A stretch of DNA of 47,865 nt from Domibacillus antri (lineage in GTDB: Bacteria > Bacillota > Bacilli > Bacillales > Domibacillaceae): NCBI RefSeq assembly GCF_001936625.1, contig NZ_MSDU01000026.1, forward strand, positions 1 to 47,865, read 5' to 3'. The notes under the pieces were generated by a model that saw nothing but the letters and a program-made list of their open reading frames with translations, made no database searches and was not told the origin of the DNA. The position numbers and the translations under genes were made by a program. Positions 15,130-23,910 of the stretch are shown here, piece after piece; the stretch's first letter is position 1; every line of letters starts with the position of its first letter.

Positions 15130-15825
15130 TCATGAATGTTCCTTTTTATAGTCAATAAAAAGTGTACCATCTTGCTGAACTTCCGCATAAAAGACATCTG
15201 AAATTGCTTTGACACCGGCTTGTTGTAATTGCTGGTTGAGCCACTCTTTCGTAAGGTTCAACTGTACTAAATTATTCATGTTGATTATGCCGTCTGACAC
15301 GACCTCCGTCATAATAGGAGATAGCTGCTTTTGTGCATGTGCGATTTTCAAATCCTCTTTTGTCACCGGCAGCTTGCTCTCTTTTTTCATCACGGAAAGT
15401 TTACCGGTAGTTTCAAAAATGGCATACTCAACCTCCGTAATGGAAAAGATGTTTTTTTGTCTCAGCAAAGCGTTAAGCGCATCTAAATCTAAACTTGCCT
15501 TTTGAAGAGGCTTTTTCATTATCTTTCCATTTTGGATGACGATTAATGGTTCGCCATTAATGATTTTCCGTGCTTTCTTTGATTTGATGACAATCAGGCC
15601 AATGATAATGGTCAATAAGCTCCATGCAACTAATGAAATTAATCCGTTACGAATGCTCTGATGCGGATTGGAAACGAGATTTCCGGCTATGGAACCGATC
15701 GAAATGGCCGAAGAAAAGTTAAAAAAGGTCATTTGTGCAATTTCTTTTCTTTCCATTAGTTTGGTTAGACATAGTAAGCTTAGGAATGATACCAAGACCC
15801 TAATAATGACTTCAAAAATCCCCAA
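15130..15825 (-). CDS. DUF421 domain membrane protein (YetF family)
   Basis: The 231-residue protein has three N-terminal TM helices followed by a cytosolic domain. Family hallmarks include LTKLMERKEIAQMTFFNFSS, INGEPLIVIQNGKIMKKPLQ and LDLDALNALLRQKNIFSI. YetF proteins are widespread in Bacillus and are linked to spore properties, but their biochemistry is not settled. The start ATG 15825 has an AAGGCGGG-type RBS. It is monocistronic by spacing. Confidence 0.88.
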   Translation of the reverse strand: MGIFEVIIRVLVSFLSLLCLTKLMERKEIAQMTFFNFSSAISIGSIAGNLVSNPHQSIRNGLISLVAWSLLTIIIGLIVIKSKKARKIINGEPLIVIQNGKIMKKPLQKASLDLDALNALLRQKNIFSITEVEYAIFETTGKLSVMKKESKLPVTKEDLKIAHAQKQLSPIMTEVVSDGIINMNNLVQLNLTKEWLNQQLQQAGVKAISDVFYAEVQQDGTLFIDYKKEHS

Positions 15826-15902
15826 TTTTATCCCGCCTTTTCAATTTATTATTTCCTGAGATAGGAGTAATATTCTGTATCGATAGAGACTGAAATATAG
15901 AC

Positions 15903-15928
15903 GTTTAATTTCTTTGAAAAACGGGTAG
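15903..15928 (+). promoter_or_regulatory. Candidate sigma-B promoter
   Basis: GTTTAA, a 14-bp spacer and GGGTAG, against the sigma-B consensus GTTTAA-N12-14-GGGWAW. It lies 135 nt upstream of the RsbR-like pseudogene, whose family acts in the sigma-B stressosome. Confidence 0.4.
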
Positions 15929-16062
15929 TGGATAGCTAAAAATTTAGAATGGTTAATCGATTTTGTGGCTTACATGGATATAGAAGCGACAAAAAATATA
16001 GAAAAGAGAGGGAGCTTACAAAAGAGGCGATTGAGCAGCTTTATTAAGCAATGGAGGGTATC

Positions 16063-16849
16063 ATGTTTTCTTTTCAGACAATAGGACAGTTCATTATTGA
16101 AAAAAACATTGATTTATCAGGAAATATCAGTCAAAAACTGGCGGGGGATTATACAGCTTTTCTAAATAAGAGCGGTCTTGAGGATGAAAGCTTATTCAAT
16201 ATGTGGGGGAAGCTGTTTTAACACAGGGTGAGACTGCTGGATTGGAGCAGGTAACAGATTGGACCAGGAAGGGGCCGTTCAATTTGGGATTGAGATTGTT
16301 GAGTTGATGAAAACTATTAGATTGTATCGGGAAGTTATCTGGGAATTTGTTGAAAAAGAACTGGAAATAGACAACATGGTCTCATCATCTATTTTGAAAA
16401 TCAACCGAATCATTGATGCGGTTCTTGATCAAACAACGTACGTATTCTGTGTTTCATACGTAAAGCATCATGCAAAAACAATCGAAGCCGCACAAAAAGC
16501 GGTTCATGATATATCATGTCCGGTCGTTGCCATCTCAAACGATGTCGCTGTCCTTCCATTAATCGGAGAACTGACGGAAGAACGAGCGGGCATATTAATG
16601 GAGACAGTCTTGCATAAAAGTGTAGGTTTAAGGATTCGTGAGTTGATTATCGACTTATCCGGTGTTCCGGTAGTTAATAGTATGGTCGCCAATGCCCTTA
16701 ATCTTATTGGAGTAGCCGCAACCTTTACGGGCATTCGGCCGGATATTGCCCGGACGATGTTCAGTTTAGGGATTGATTTCGAAAAGTATCGTGTCAAAGG
16801 CACATTGAAAAACGCCCTTTTAAAGAGTGATATTCATGTCATCAATTGA
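16063..16849 (+). pseudogene. RsbR paralogue (stressosome STAS protein), two frameshifts
   Basis: ATG 16063 (GGAGGGTATC upstream) begins an RsbR-type N-terminal globin-like domain. The frame shifts at the G-run near 16205 and again near 16262. The piece between reads EAVLTQGETAGLEQVTDWT, so the gene was once continuous. The 16259-16849 part contains the linker and a full STAS domain (VAVLPLIGELTEERAGILME, LIIDLSGVPVVNSMVANALN). At the two phospho-sites of RsbR this copy has Ser (DLSGVP, VVNS). As read, the protein is not made in one piece. Confidence 0.82.
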
Positions 16850-16916
16850 TTATGTTTAAATTTGGCTGAAAGCGGCAAGTATGAATACATAACAACCATT
16901 GTCAGGAGGTCTATAC

Positions 16917-17060
16917 ATGTTTCAGGAGAATAAAGGGAAAAGCAACGATTCGATCGAGCAGGAGGAAAAGAGGAAAAAAGGACAGGATATTGAACCGCAG
17001 AGGGCACAGGATAAAAAAGAGCCCGAGCCAAAAGACAAAAATCCCGATGATCTTGAGTAA
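16917..17060 (+). CDS. Small highly charged hypothetical protein
   Basis: A 47-residue Lys/Glu/Asp/Gln-rich protein (MFQENKGKSNDSIEQEEKRK ... PKDKNPDDLE) with no hydrophobic segment, probably disordered. GTCAGGAGGTCTATAC is a strong RBS and a terminator follows at 17083-17135, so it is likely a real gene. Family not recognised. Confidence 0.6.
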   Translation: MFQENKGKSNDSIEQEEKRKKGQDIEPQRAQDKKEPEPKDKNPDDLE

Positions 17061-17082
17061 CCGGCCGTAACCCATCCGTGAA

Positions 17083-17135
17083 AACACCTGTCAGAATAGA
17101 CGATTCACTCTCTAGTCTGACAGGTGTTTTTTTTC
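17083..17135 (+). terminator. Intrinsic terminator
   Basis: AACACCTGTCAGA...TCTGACAGGTGTT long stem followed by TTTTTTT. Confidence 0.88.
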
Positions 17136-17224
17136 TCACACATATCAAGTGAGTCAATCATTGCATTTTTGTCCTTTTCCATATATGGTGTGAGAGGAAA
17201 AACTTGAAAAGGGATGGAGATCGA

Positions 17225-18166
17225 TTGACATTTATTTATACATATAATTACAGCGAAGAAGAGCGCTCCTTATGCCATATGGAGATGCGCGCCCTTTTTG
17301 GCGTCGAGCCCGAATCAGCTATTTTAAAAAGTGATGTCGAAATAGACCCGAGCCGAAGTCCGTTTATAAAGGGGCGGATTGACATCATGTATGAAGGGGA
17401 AACCGTGACGGATATCATGAACCAGGTCGGACAGATTCACTTAGTAGATGAGACATTTAAAATCATTTTCGTTAAAATAAATGATTTGGAAAAAGACAAG
17501 AAAATAAAGTATCGTGAGCGGCTTCAGATTGAACGGGATATTGGTTCGCATATTCAAGGGAAAGTGGACATTCATCATCCGGATCGTTTATTTGGAATTG
17601 CGACGATGGGCGGGCGATGGTATTTTGGGACGCATCATAAAAATAAAGCCGTTTGGCTTCATCCTTTGAAAAAACCGCGCGAATATTCCACCGCTCTCAG
17701 CACGCGGACCGCCAGAGCGATTTGCAATATTGCCGTACCTCACCCTGAGGATATTCGTGTAATCGACCCATGCTGTGGGATCGGGACAGTATTGGTGGAA
17801 GCACTTTCGATGGGCATTGATATCGTCGGCCGTGATATTAATCCTCTTGCTGTAAGCGGATCAAGGGAAAATATTGCTTTCTTTGGGCTAAAAGGCGATG
17901 TCACTTTAGGACCGATTTCAGCCGTCTCGGCACACTATAATACCGCTATTATCGATTTGCCATACAATCACTATACACGTGTTACGCGTGATGAGCAATT
18001 TGCCATTTTGCAGCACGCCCGCCGTGTTGCGGATCGAGTCATTGTAATTACCATAGAAACCATGGATGAGATGCTTGAACAAGCCGGTTTTGTCATTATG
18101 GACCGCTGTTTAGCTAAAAAAGGGGAATTAGGATTGTTTTCCAGGCAAATTCTTGTTTGTGAATAA
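17225..18166 (+). CDS. SAM-dependent RNA/DNA methyltransferase (TRM11/UPF0020-like)
   Basis: The 313-residue protein has an N-terminal region (about 1-160) and a C-terminal Rossmann methyltransferase domain. Motif I DPCCGIGTVLVEA binds SAM and motif IV DLPYNHY resembles the N-methyltransferase (N/D)PPY-type catalytic loop. Related proteins modify guanosine N2 in tRNA, but the substrate here is not certain. I prefer TTG 17225 with GGAG 5 nt upstream, because the protein then starts at TFIYTYNYSEEERSL. TTG 17204 is an alternative. A repeat copy follows. Confidence 0.82.
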   Translation: MTFIYTYNYSEEERSLCHMEMRALFGVEPESAILKSDVEIDPSRSPFIKGRIDIMYEGETVTDIMNQVGQIHLVDETFKIIFVKINDLEKDKKIKYRERLQIERDIGSHIQGKVDIHHPDRLFGIATMGGRWYFGTHHKNKAVWLHPLKKPREYSTALSTRTARAICNIAVPHPEDIRVIDPCCGIGTVLVEALSMGIDIVGRDINPLAVSGSRENIAFFGLKGDVTLGPISAVSAHYNTAIIDLPYNHYTRVTRDEQFAILQHARRVADRVIVITIETMDEMLEQAGFVIMDRCLAKKGELGLFSRQILVCE

Positions 18167-18206
18167 AGAAGAAGAGCCGTTTAACTATCAGAAAAAGCGG
18201 TACGCC

Positions 18207-18470
18207 GGGACTGTCCCATAAATTCGGTTATCGAAATGAAGAAGGAGAGGCTGTCCCGCAAGTGTGGAGCGAAGACCGGATGTTAAGCCGGTTAGGCCGA
18301 TTTATCGATAGGAAAGCCGAATTCCGCCTCTTGAAGGCCGATTTAATGAGAATTCGGCCTTCATGACAAGGAAACCGGCCCGAAATCAGAATATCCGGCC
18401 CAAAGTGCAAGAAATCCGGCTATAGAAATGAAAGGGATGTCTCAATGACTTCTTGAGCCATTCCCGTTGT
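18207..18470 (-). repeat. Dispersed intergenic repeat, copy B (full length)
   Basis: Read on +: CTGTCCCATAAATTCGG, GGCTGTCCCGCAAG, then modules CCGGATGTTAAGCCGG, TTAGGCCGATTTATCG, AAAGCCGAATTCCGCCTC, TTGAAGGCCGATTTAATG, AATTCGGCCTTCATG, AAACCGGCCCGAAATC, ATCCGGCCCAAAGTGC. It ends GAAATGAAAGGGATGTCTCAA...TTGAGCCATTCCC. On the minus strand the last hairpin is followed by a T-rich run directly after the sigma-54 regulator stop, so it may terminate that gene. Confidence 0.78.
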
Positions 18471-18482
18471 TTCTCGTTTCTT

Positions 18483-19934
18483 TTATCGGCTGGTATATTG
18501 GGCAATCTCTTTTTCATATTTTTTTAAACGTTCATAAAAAGACTGGCGGGAGATGCCCAGCATTTTAATGGCTTTCGACCGGTTGTTATTCGATTTTGTG
18601 AGCGCTTTAACAATTAAGGCGATTTCCACTCTTTTAATGTTTTCGGAAAAATCCAGGCCATCAAAAAAAGCGCCGGATAAAGGATCATTCTCTTCTTTTT
18701 TTAATAAAGGAGCGGAAGACGGCTGTTCCATATGTCCTGCTGTTAAACTTTTTGGAAAGTCATCCATCTCAATTTCGTTTGTTTCCGCCAGCACGAAGCC
18801 ATGCTCCAGCACATTCCGCAATTCTCTTACATTTCCCGGAAGAGGATGGTTGAGCAAAAAAGCATGGGCCTCTTTGCTGATGCCAACTTCTTTATTGTAT
18901 TTATAGGAAAACTCTTTTAAAAAGTGTGAAATGAGAATATCGATATCCATTTTTCTTTCACGTAACGGCGGGATACTGAATGTAATACCGTTGATTCGAT
19001 AATATAAATCTTCCCGGAACGTATTTTGCTGAATCATGGATTCCAGATCCTGATTGGTTGCGGCGATGACGCGGACATCCAATGGAATGATTTCTTCTCC
19101 GCCCACACGCACCAATTCTTTTTGCTGCAAGACACGCAGCAGCTTTGCTTGAAGATGGTAGCTCATATCACCAATTTCATCGAGAAAGATGGTGCCGCCA
19201 TTGGCTAATTCAAATTTCCCCTTTTTTCCGCTTCGCTTTGCTCATGTAAAAGCCCCTTCCTCATACCCGAAAAGTTCACTTTCAAGCAAATTTTCCGGAA
19301 TGGCTACACAATTGATTGTAATGTAAGGGTTTCCAATTCTATTGGACAATTCATGAATGTTTCGGGCGATGACTTCTTTCCCGACACCGCTTTCGCCCCG
19401 GATGAGCACGGAAATATCGGTCGGCGCCAGTTTTTTTATTTTGGATAGTTCATTTACCAGTGTGCTGTTTTTCGAAACAACGAAGCCTTTCATTTCTGAA
19501 GGAAGTACCTGAACACGATGAAGTTCATTTTCAAGAAAATGAATGTAATTATTCAGCGTAAAATGATCGAATGAGGTTTTGAGCATTTCAATTTCATCCC
19601 CATCTTTATGAGTAGAGATTGCTCCGACAAGCCTGCCTTTAAACGTTAAAGGTGAAGCATGAACAATGAATTTTTTATTGCGTACAAAACTGTGCTTATG
19701 AATTTGGGGAACTTCCGTTTTTAACGCTTCCATTATCACAGAGTTCGGCAGCAGTTCCTCTACGCTTCTGCCAATCCATTCATCGCGGGCAATATGCATA
19801 TTTTTTTCGGCGGAGCGATTGATAAAAATAAATTTTCCATCCTTATCAACAATCTTAATCCCATCATAAATACTATCGAAAATCACGGATAAAAAATCTT
19901 TGTCAACATGAAAAGAAGAAAATGCCGATTCCAT
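18483..19934 (-). pseudogene. Sigma-54-dependent activator with PAS domain, nonsense codon in GAFTGA
   Basis: The two frames 19934-19242 and 19241-18483 are in the same phase, separated only by one TGA at 19244-19242. The N-terminal part has a PAS domain (residues 8-120) and then an AAA+ domain (Walker [23 protein letters not shown]). The next frame continues with AKRSGKKGKFELANGGTIFL, DEIGD (Walker B) and a Fis-type HTH (NRSKAIKMLGISRQSFYERL). A GGA-to-TGA change hits the Gly of GAFTGA, the loop that contacts sigma-54. It is probably the former activator of the divergent promoter at 20094-20110. Confidence 0.88.
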
Positions 19935-20020
19935 TTCATCACTCCTTTACAATGGATTTAAACATATTTAAAGAAAAAAGTATATGCGAAAAAATATGTC
20001 AATAAATCATATAACGGTCC

Positions 20021-20062
20021 AGAAAATAGACTGCTTTTTTTAAAATTATCAAGAAAATAGAC
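20021..20062 (+). promoter_or_regulatory. Direct repeats AGAAAATAGAC, probable activator sites
   Basis: Two identical 11-bp copies (20021-20031 and 20052-20062) lie 31 bp apart, about three helical turns, upstream of the sigma-54 promoter. A TTGCG-N7-CGCAA dyad follows at 20069-20085. Enhancer-binding activators use repeated sites like these. Confidence 0.4.
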
Positions 20063-20093
20063 AAAAAATTGCGTTAATTCCGCAAAAAGAAGT

Positions 20094-20110
20094 TGGCACA
20101 CGAATTGCAA
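20094..20110 (+). promoter_or_regulatory. Sigma-54 (SigL) -24/-12 promoter
   Basis: TGGCAC-ACGAA-TTGCAA matches the sigma-54 consensus TGGCAC-N5-TTGCW at every position. It faces the GntR gene and downstream catabolic genes. A divergent sigma-54 activator gene lies next to it. Confidence 0.88.
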
Positions 20111-20194
20111 TATAAAAAGTATACAGTTAACAGAAGGCAATATTCAGATTACTGTATGTGTGGCAGGAAAACGAAAAGGGAGGTGATCTGGAAA

Positions 20195-20827
20195 ATGAAT
20201 CAGCTGAAACGAGTGGATCCGCTGTACGAACAAATTTATAAAAATGTGGAGCAGTCCATAGTAGAAGGACGTTTTGCTCCTGGTGAGCGTTTGATTGACA
20301 CAAAAATCGCATCTGAATTTGGTGTGAGCAGAGGTCCGGTCAGGGAAGCGTTTCGGAAGCTGGAACAGGATGGTCTTATTCTTAACAATGATGGAATTGT
20401 AACCGTTTTCACACCTTCGCTTCAAGATGCATTGGAGCTGTATCAAGTACGCATCGGCCTTGAATCGGTCGCTGCCTATTGGGCCGCCCGGCATATAGAC
20501 GATGAAAAATTGGAACAGTTAAAGCAATTTTTGGATCTCACACAGGCGGCCATTAACGCGAAAAAAATGGATGAAGTGGTGTACTTAAATACTCAATTTC
20601 ACGAATCCATTGTCACCTTTAGCGGAAATAATCGCTTAAAGGTCATGATGTACAATATTCGTACATTGATTCAACTTTGCCGGAACACAATTATTAAGCA
20701 ATATAACCGGAGCGACAGCTTTTTGTCAGAACACTATGCTGTATTTGAAGCGATTCAAAGCAGAAATCCGGAATTAGCTGCCGAAAGAATGGAACAGCAT
20801 ATTCAAAATGATATGGAAGCATTTTAA
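20195..20827 (+). CDS. GntR family regulator, FCD (FadR-type) subfamily
   Basis: The 210-residue regulator has a winged helix (residues 10-75; FAPGERLIDTKIASEFGVSR, GPVREAFRKLEQDGLI). An all-helical FCD ligand domain follows (80-205) with metal- or ligand-site residues in TQFHESIVTFSGNNRL and EHYAVFEAIQSRN. FCD regulators usually bind small carboxylates and repress nearby catabolic genes. GGGAGGTGATCTGGAAA sets ATG 20195. The gene is first behind the sigma-54 promoter, so it probably gives feedback control of the operon. Confidence 0.9.
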   Translation: MNQLKRVDPLYEQIYKNVEQSIVEGRFAPGERLIDTKIASEFGVSRGPVREAFRKLEQDGLILNNDGIVTVFTPSLQDALELYQVRIGLESVAAYWAARHIDDEKLEQLKQFLDLTQAAINAKKMDEVVYLNTQFHESIVTFSGNNRLKVMMYNIRTLIQLCRNTIIKQYNRSDSFLSEHYAVFEAIQSRNPELAAERMEQHIQNDMEAF

Positions 20828-20886
20828 ATAGCGAATAGTGATTGGCCGCTATTCGCTTTCTTTAAAATGATAGAAGGTAAGCGGAG

Positions 20887-21303
20887 ATGACATTTACAGG
20901 TTTAGTCGTCCACGGCAGAAAATTGGGCCGGACAATCCAATTGCCAACCGCCAATTTAGATTTTATCGAGCCGCTGGTGACAATGCCAAAAGGGGTATAC
21001 GCGGTTTCCGTCTATCATAAGGAAAAGACATATATAGGTGTCATGAATGTGGGAAATCGTCCGACGATAAAGGAACTGCAGCTGTCCAAAAATACAGAAC
21101 GGTCCATTGAAGTTCATATTCTGGATTTTGATCAGGACATATACGGAGAATATTTGACAGTTGAACTGATTACTTATTTACGGGTAGAAAAGAAGTTTAG
21201 CAATTTGGATGAGCTGAAACAACAAATCTCTAGAGATACTCAAATGACAAGAGACCTTTTTCTAACGCTGAACAATGAAGAGCAGAAGACCATTTCTTTG
21301 TAA
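20887..21303 (+). CDS. Stand-alone riboflavin kinase-domain protein
   Basis: The 138-residue protein matches only the flavokinase half of RibCF (PF01687). Visible motifs are VVHGRKLGRTIQLPTANLDF (ATP site, with PTAN), GVYAVSVYHK, GVMNVGNRPTI and SIEVHILDFDQDIYGEYLTV. Flavokinases convert riboflavin to FMN. The usual Gly in GFPTAN is replaced (QLPTAN). Its place in a sigma-54 operon with carboxylate enzymes is unusual: it may provide FMN locally or act as a regulator, as suggested for RibR. It starts 59 nt after the GntR stop. Confidence 0.78.
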   Translation: MTFTGLVVHGRKLGRTIQLPTANLDFIEPLVTMPKGVYAVSVYHKEKTYIGVMNVGNRPTIKELQLSKNTERSIEVHILDFDQDIYGEYLTVELITYLRVEKKFSNLDELKQQISRDTQMTRDLFLTLNNEEQKTISL

Positions 21304-21348
21304 AGCGAAAGCGAAAAACGCAGCGCGGATAGAAGGAGTGTGAACAAA

Positions 21349-21756
21349 TTGAACACGAAAGCAGACATTATTCATTTACGTGATTTGCAATTCATTCAAT
21401 TCTGTCATGATCAATTTGGCATAAATCGCGGCGTTTATAACACGATTGACGTATGTTTTTTTCAAGAAGGAACCACGAATATTTTAGAAAGAAGAAGAAA
21501 AATCCATCATTTTTTAACTGAATATCAGGATAAATATGTGCATGACAAAAACGGAAAAATAAAATTTGGCCACGGGAATTTAACTAAAATGCTGAATGAT
21601 TGGTGTCTTATTGACTGGCGAAACGTGGATGAAAGTGCCGGAAACCATCAAGGTTGTCTGGGACGGAGAACTGCCGCATGGTGTATATGCGAAAGATATT
21701 GTCCTGAAAACAATAAAGGATATCGGTCATGCGGGTGCGACCTATCAAACCATTGA
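21349..21756 (+). pseudogene. Unrecognised segment fused ahead of truncated dehydratase
   Basis: The frame begins at TTG 21349 (AAGGAG upstream) with NTKADIIHLRDLQFIQFCHD. It continues (VYNTIDVCFFQEGTTNILER) to about 21595, where the sequence switches to dehydratase coding in another frame. The remainder (WCLIDWRNVDES...) is out-of-frame dehydratase. The first 80 or so residues look like real protein but do not match the N-terminus of LeuC/aconitase. I cannot identify them. It is probably a deletion junction. Confidence 0.4.
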
Positions 21757-22447
21757 ATTCTCGGGGAGTGCCATTAAAAGCTTATCGATGGACGAAAGGC
21801 TCGTTTTATCGAACATGGCGGTTGAGGCCGGTGCGAAGACCGGTTTAATTGAACCGGATGAAACCGTCGTTGAATTTTTACGGTCAAAAGGTGTCACCGA
21901 TGAAATTGAAAGTGTGCGAAGTGATGACGATGCGTCTTTTGTGAAAGTGCTGCATTACAATGCATCCGAATTGGAGCCGCAAGTTGCCTGTCCGCATGAG
22001 GTCGATAATGTGCATCCAGTCAATGCGGTAGAAGGAACACCCGTGGATCAAGTGTATTTAGGTTCCTGTACAAATGGACGTTTAAGTGATTTAAGAGTGG
22101 CGGCTGAGATTTTGAAAGGAAAAAAGATCGCCAAAAACATTCGCTGCCTCGTTGTGCCGGCATCGCAGCACATTTGGATGGAAGCGAACAAAGAAGGCAT
22201 TTTAGAAATATTGACGGAAGCCGGATGCATCGTCAATATGCCTTCATGCGGCGCGTGCGGCGGCTTCACAAGCGGGGTTATTGGAGCAGGGGAAGTCGTG
22301 ATGTCTTCATCGAACCGTAATTTCAGAGGGCGGATGGGAAGTGCGGATGGAGAAGTGTATTTAGGTTCTCCTGCGGCGGTCGCGGCCACAGCCATTGAGG
22401 GGAAAATCGCCGATCCCCGTAAATATCTTCTTCAGGGGGTCAGATAA
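21596..22447 (+). pseudogene. Aconitase/IPM-dehydratase large subunit, N-terminally truncated
   Basis: 283 residues of a LeuC/HacA-type large subunit, starting within TDM|IGVLLTGETWMKVPETIKV, about 130 residues into a normal protein. The Fe-S cysteines remain: one in VYLGSCTNGR and two in PSCGACGG. The missing N-terminal part carries substrate and cluster contacts, so the product is unlikely to work. A TGA precedes ATG 21596 directly, so the frame does not extend upstream. The stop is followed at once by the small subunit ATG (22448). Related enzymes hydrate isopropylmalate, homoaconitate or 2,3-dimethylmalate-type acids. Confidence 0.82.
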
Positions 22448-22945
22448 ATGTCATATACGATTCGCGGGCGCGTATGGAAGTATGGAGACAACATCAATAC
22501 GGATATTATTTCACCCGGACAATATATGAGCCAGCCTGTTGAAATACAGGCGGAGCATGCGATGGAAGCCATCGATCCTGAGTTTTCTAAAAAAGTGAAG
22601 CCGGGGGACATTTTAGTTGCCGGTCATAACTTCGGTTCGGGTTCAAGCAGAGAAACAGCTCAAATGGTCTTGAAACACCAACGGATCGGCGCTATTATTG
22701 CCGTTTCGTTTGCGCGCATATTTTATCGGAACGCCATTAATGTCGGGCTGCCGGTCGTGGACATGAAAGATACCTCGGTGATTAATGAAGGAGATGAAGT
22801 GGAGGTTGATCTTCTGGAAGGAAGAATTATTAACCATACACAAGGGACAGAGTATCAGGGGACAAAGCTTCCCGAACATTTGATTGAAATGGTGCAGCTT
22901 GGCGGATTAGAGCCGTATCTTGCGAAAAAAATAAAGTCTTCTTAA
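22448..22945 (+). CDS. Aconitase-family dehydratase small subunit (LeuD/HacB/DmdB-like)
   Basis: The 165-residue small subunit contains the swivel-domain motifs GDNINTDIISPGQY, GHNFGSGSSRETAQMVLK (substrate gamma-carboxylate Ser/Arg loop), AVSFARIFYRNAINVGLP and EGD. Length and the NFGSGSSRE loop fit the compact bacterial/archaeal type rather than classic LeuD. It pairs with the truncated large subunit immediately upstream and precedes an HMG-CoA-lyase-type gene. The substrate is not readable; a hydroxy-dicarboxylate such as dimethylmalate or a homologue is likely. Confidence 0.88.
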   Translation: MSYTIRGRVWKYGDNINTDIISPGQYMSQPVEIQAEHAMEAIDPEFSKKVKPGDILVAGHNFGSGSSRETAQMVLKHQRIGAIIAVSFARIFYRNAINVGLPVVDMKDTSVINEGDEVEVDLLEGRIINHTQGTEYQGTKLPEHLIEMVQLGGLEPYLAKKIKSS

Positions 22946-22968
22946 AGGACAGGAAAGAGGGAAAGAAG

Positions 22969-23862
22969 ATGAACCTGCCGAATAAAGTGGAGATTATTGA
23001 AGTAGGCCCGAGGGATGGGCTGCAAAATGAAGCGAATTTTATTCCGACAGAACAAAAAATCGCGCTTATTCAGGCGTTAAATAAAACCGGAATTAAGAGG
23101 ATGGAAGCAACGTCGTTTGTGCATCCCGTCTACGTCCCCCAAATGAAAGATGCAAAGGAAGTGCTGGAAGGAATAGAACAAGACCCGGACATTCAATACA
23201 TGGCGTTAATTCCAAATGAAAAAGGATATGAACGGGCGGTTGAAAACGGTGTTCGCGCGCTGTCGCTCGTTGTTGGTGCCAGCGACAGTTTTAACATAAA
23301 AAATGTGAAAATGACCAGAAAAGATTCGATGAAAGCATTTGAAGGGGTCATTCGAAAAGCAAAAGAAAGAGATATATTTGTTCGATATAATATCGCCACT
23401 GCTTTTTGGTGTCCATATGAAGGGAAAGTGGATCTGGAGACGGTGCTGGAAATGGTCGGCCTCATTGATGAGCTGGGCGCGGATGAAATCGTCTTTTGTG
23501 ATACGATCGGCAGAGCCAACCCAAAACAAGTATCCGATTTATTTCAACAAGTGCTGGACCGCAGGCCGAATGCGATGATCACTGCTCATTTCCATGATAC
23601 ATATGGTCTCGCTCAAGCGAATGTATTAGCAGCCCTGGATGAGGGAATTACCCGATTCGACACGTCCATCGGGGGATTAGGAGGGTGTCCGTTTGCGCCG
23701 GGGGCGGCGGGAAATGCATCAACAGAAGATGTTGTATTTATGCTGCATGAGATGGGCATTGAGACAGGTATTGACCTTTCGGCTCTGCAATATTGCGTAA
23801 ACCTTATAAAACCGTTAACAGAACGTGATCTGACAGGTCACTACCATAAAATAACGGGGTGA
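22969..23862 (+). CDS. Hydroxymethylglutaryl-CoA lyase family enzyme
   Basis: This 297-residue TIM-barrel lyase has the full HMG-CoA lyase set: VGPRDGLQNE (catalytic Arg15, Asp16), VRYNIATAFWCPYEG, TAHFHDTYG (metal His) and the active-site loop GGLGGCPFAPGAAGN (Cys). HMG-CoA lyases split 3-hydroxy-3-methylglutaryl-CoA to acetyl-CoA and acetoacetate in leucine breakdown. Relatives use other branched hydroxyacyl substrates. In this operon it probably follows the dehydratase step. GAGGGAAAGAAG is the RBS and the small subunit stop is 23 nt upstream. Confidence 0.9.
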   Translation: MNLPNKVEIIEVGPRDGLQNEANFIPTEQKIALIQALNKTGIKRMEATSFVHPVYVPQMKDAKEVLEGIEQDPDIQYMALIPNEKGYERAVENGVRALSLVVGASDSFNIKNVKMTRKDSMKAFEGVIRKAKERDIFVRYNIATAFWCPYEGKVDLETVLEMVGLIDELGADEIVFCDTIGRANPKQVSDLFQQVLDRRPNAMITAHFHDTYGLAQANVLAALDEGITRFDTSIGGLGGCPFAPGAAGNASTEDVVFMLHEMGIETGIDLSALQYCVNLIKPLTERDLTGHYHKITG

Positions 23863-23873
23863 ATGAATCCTAT

Positions 23874-23887
23874 ATGACACTTGTCAT
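23874..23887 (+). promoter_or_regulatory. ATGACACTTGTCAT palindrome, candidate DesR operator
   Basis: A perfect 14-bp palindrome centred about 50 bp before the des -10 element. DesR of B. subtilis binds ATGAC-type half-sites upstream of des, so the placement and sequence fit. Confidence 0.5.
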
Positions 23888-23910
23888 ACTCTGGGCGTGA
23901 CGGGTGCTAC

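Noticed and set aside
19242-19244. TGA in the sigma-54 activator as a selenocysteine codon
   Set aside because: The position is the Gly of GAFTGA, where Sec would make no sense, and there is no SECIS-like element. A point mutation is simpler.
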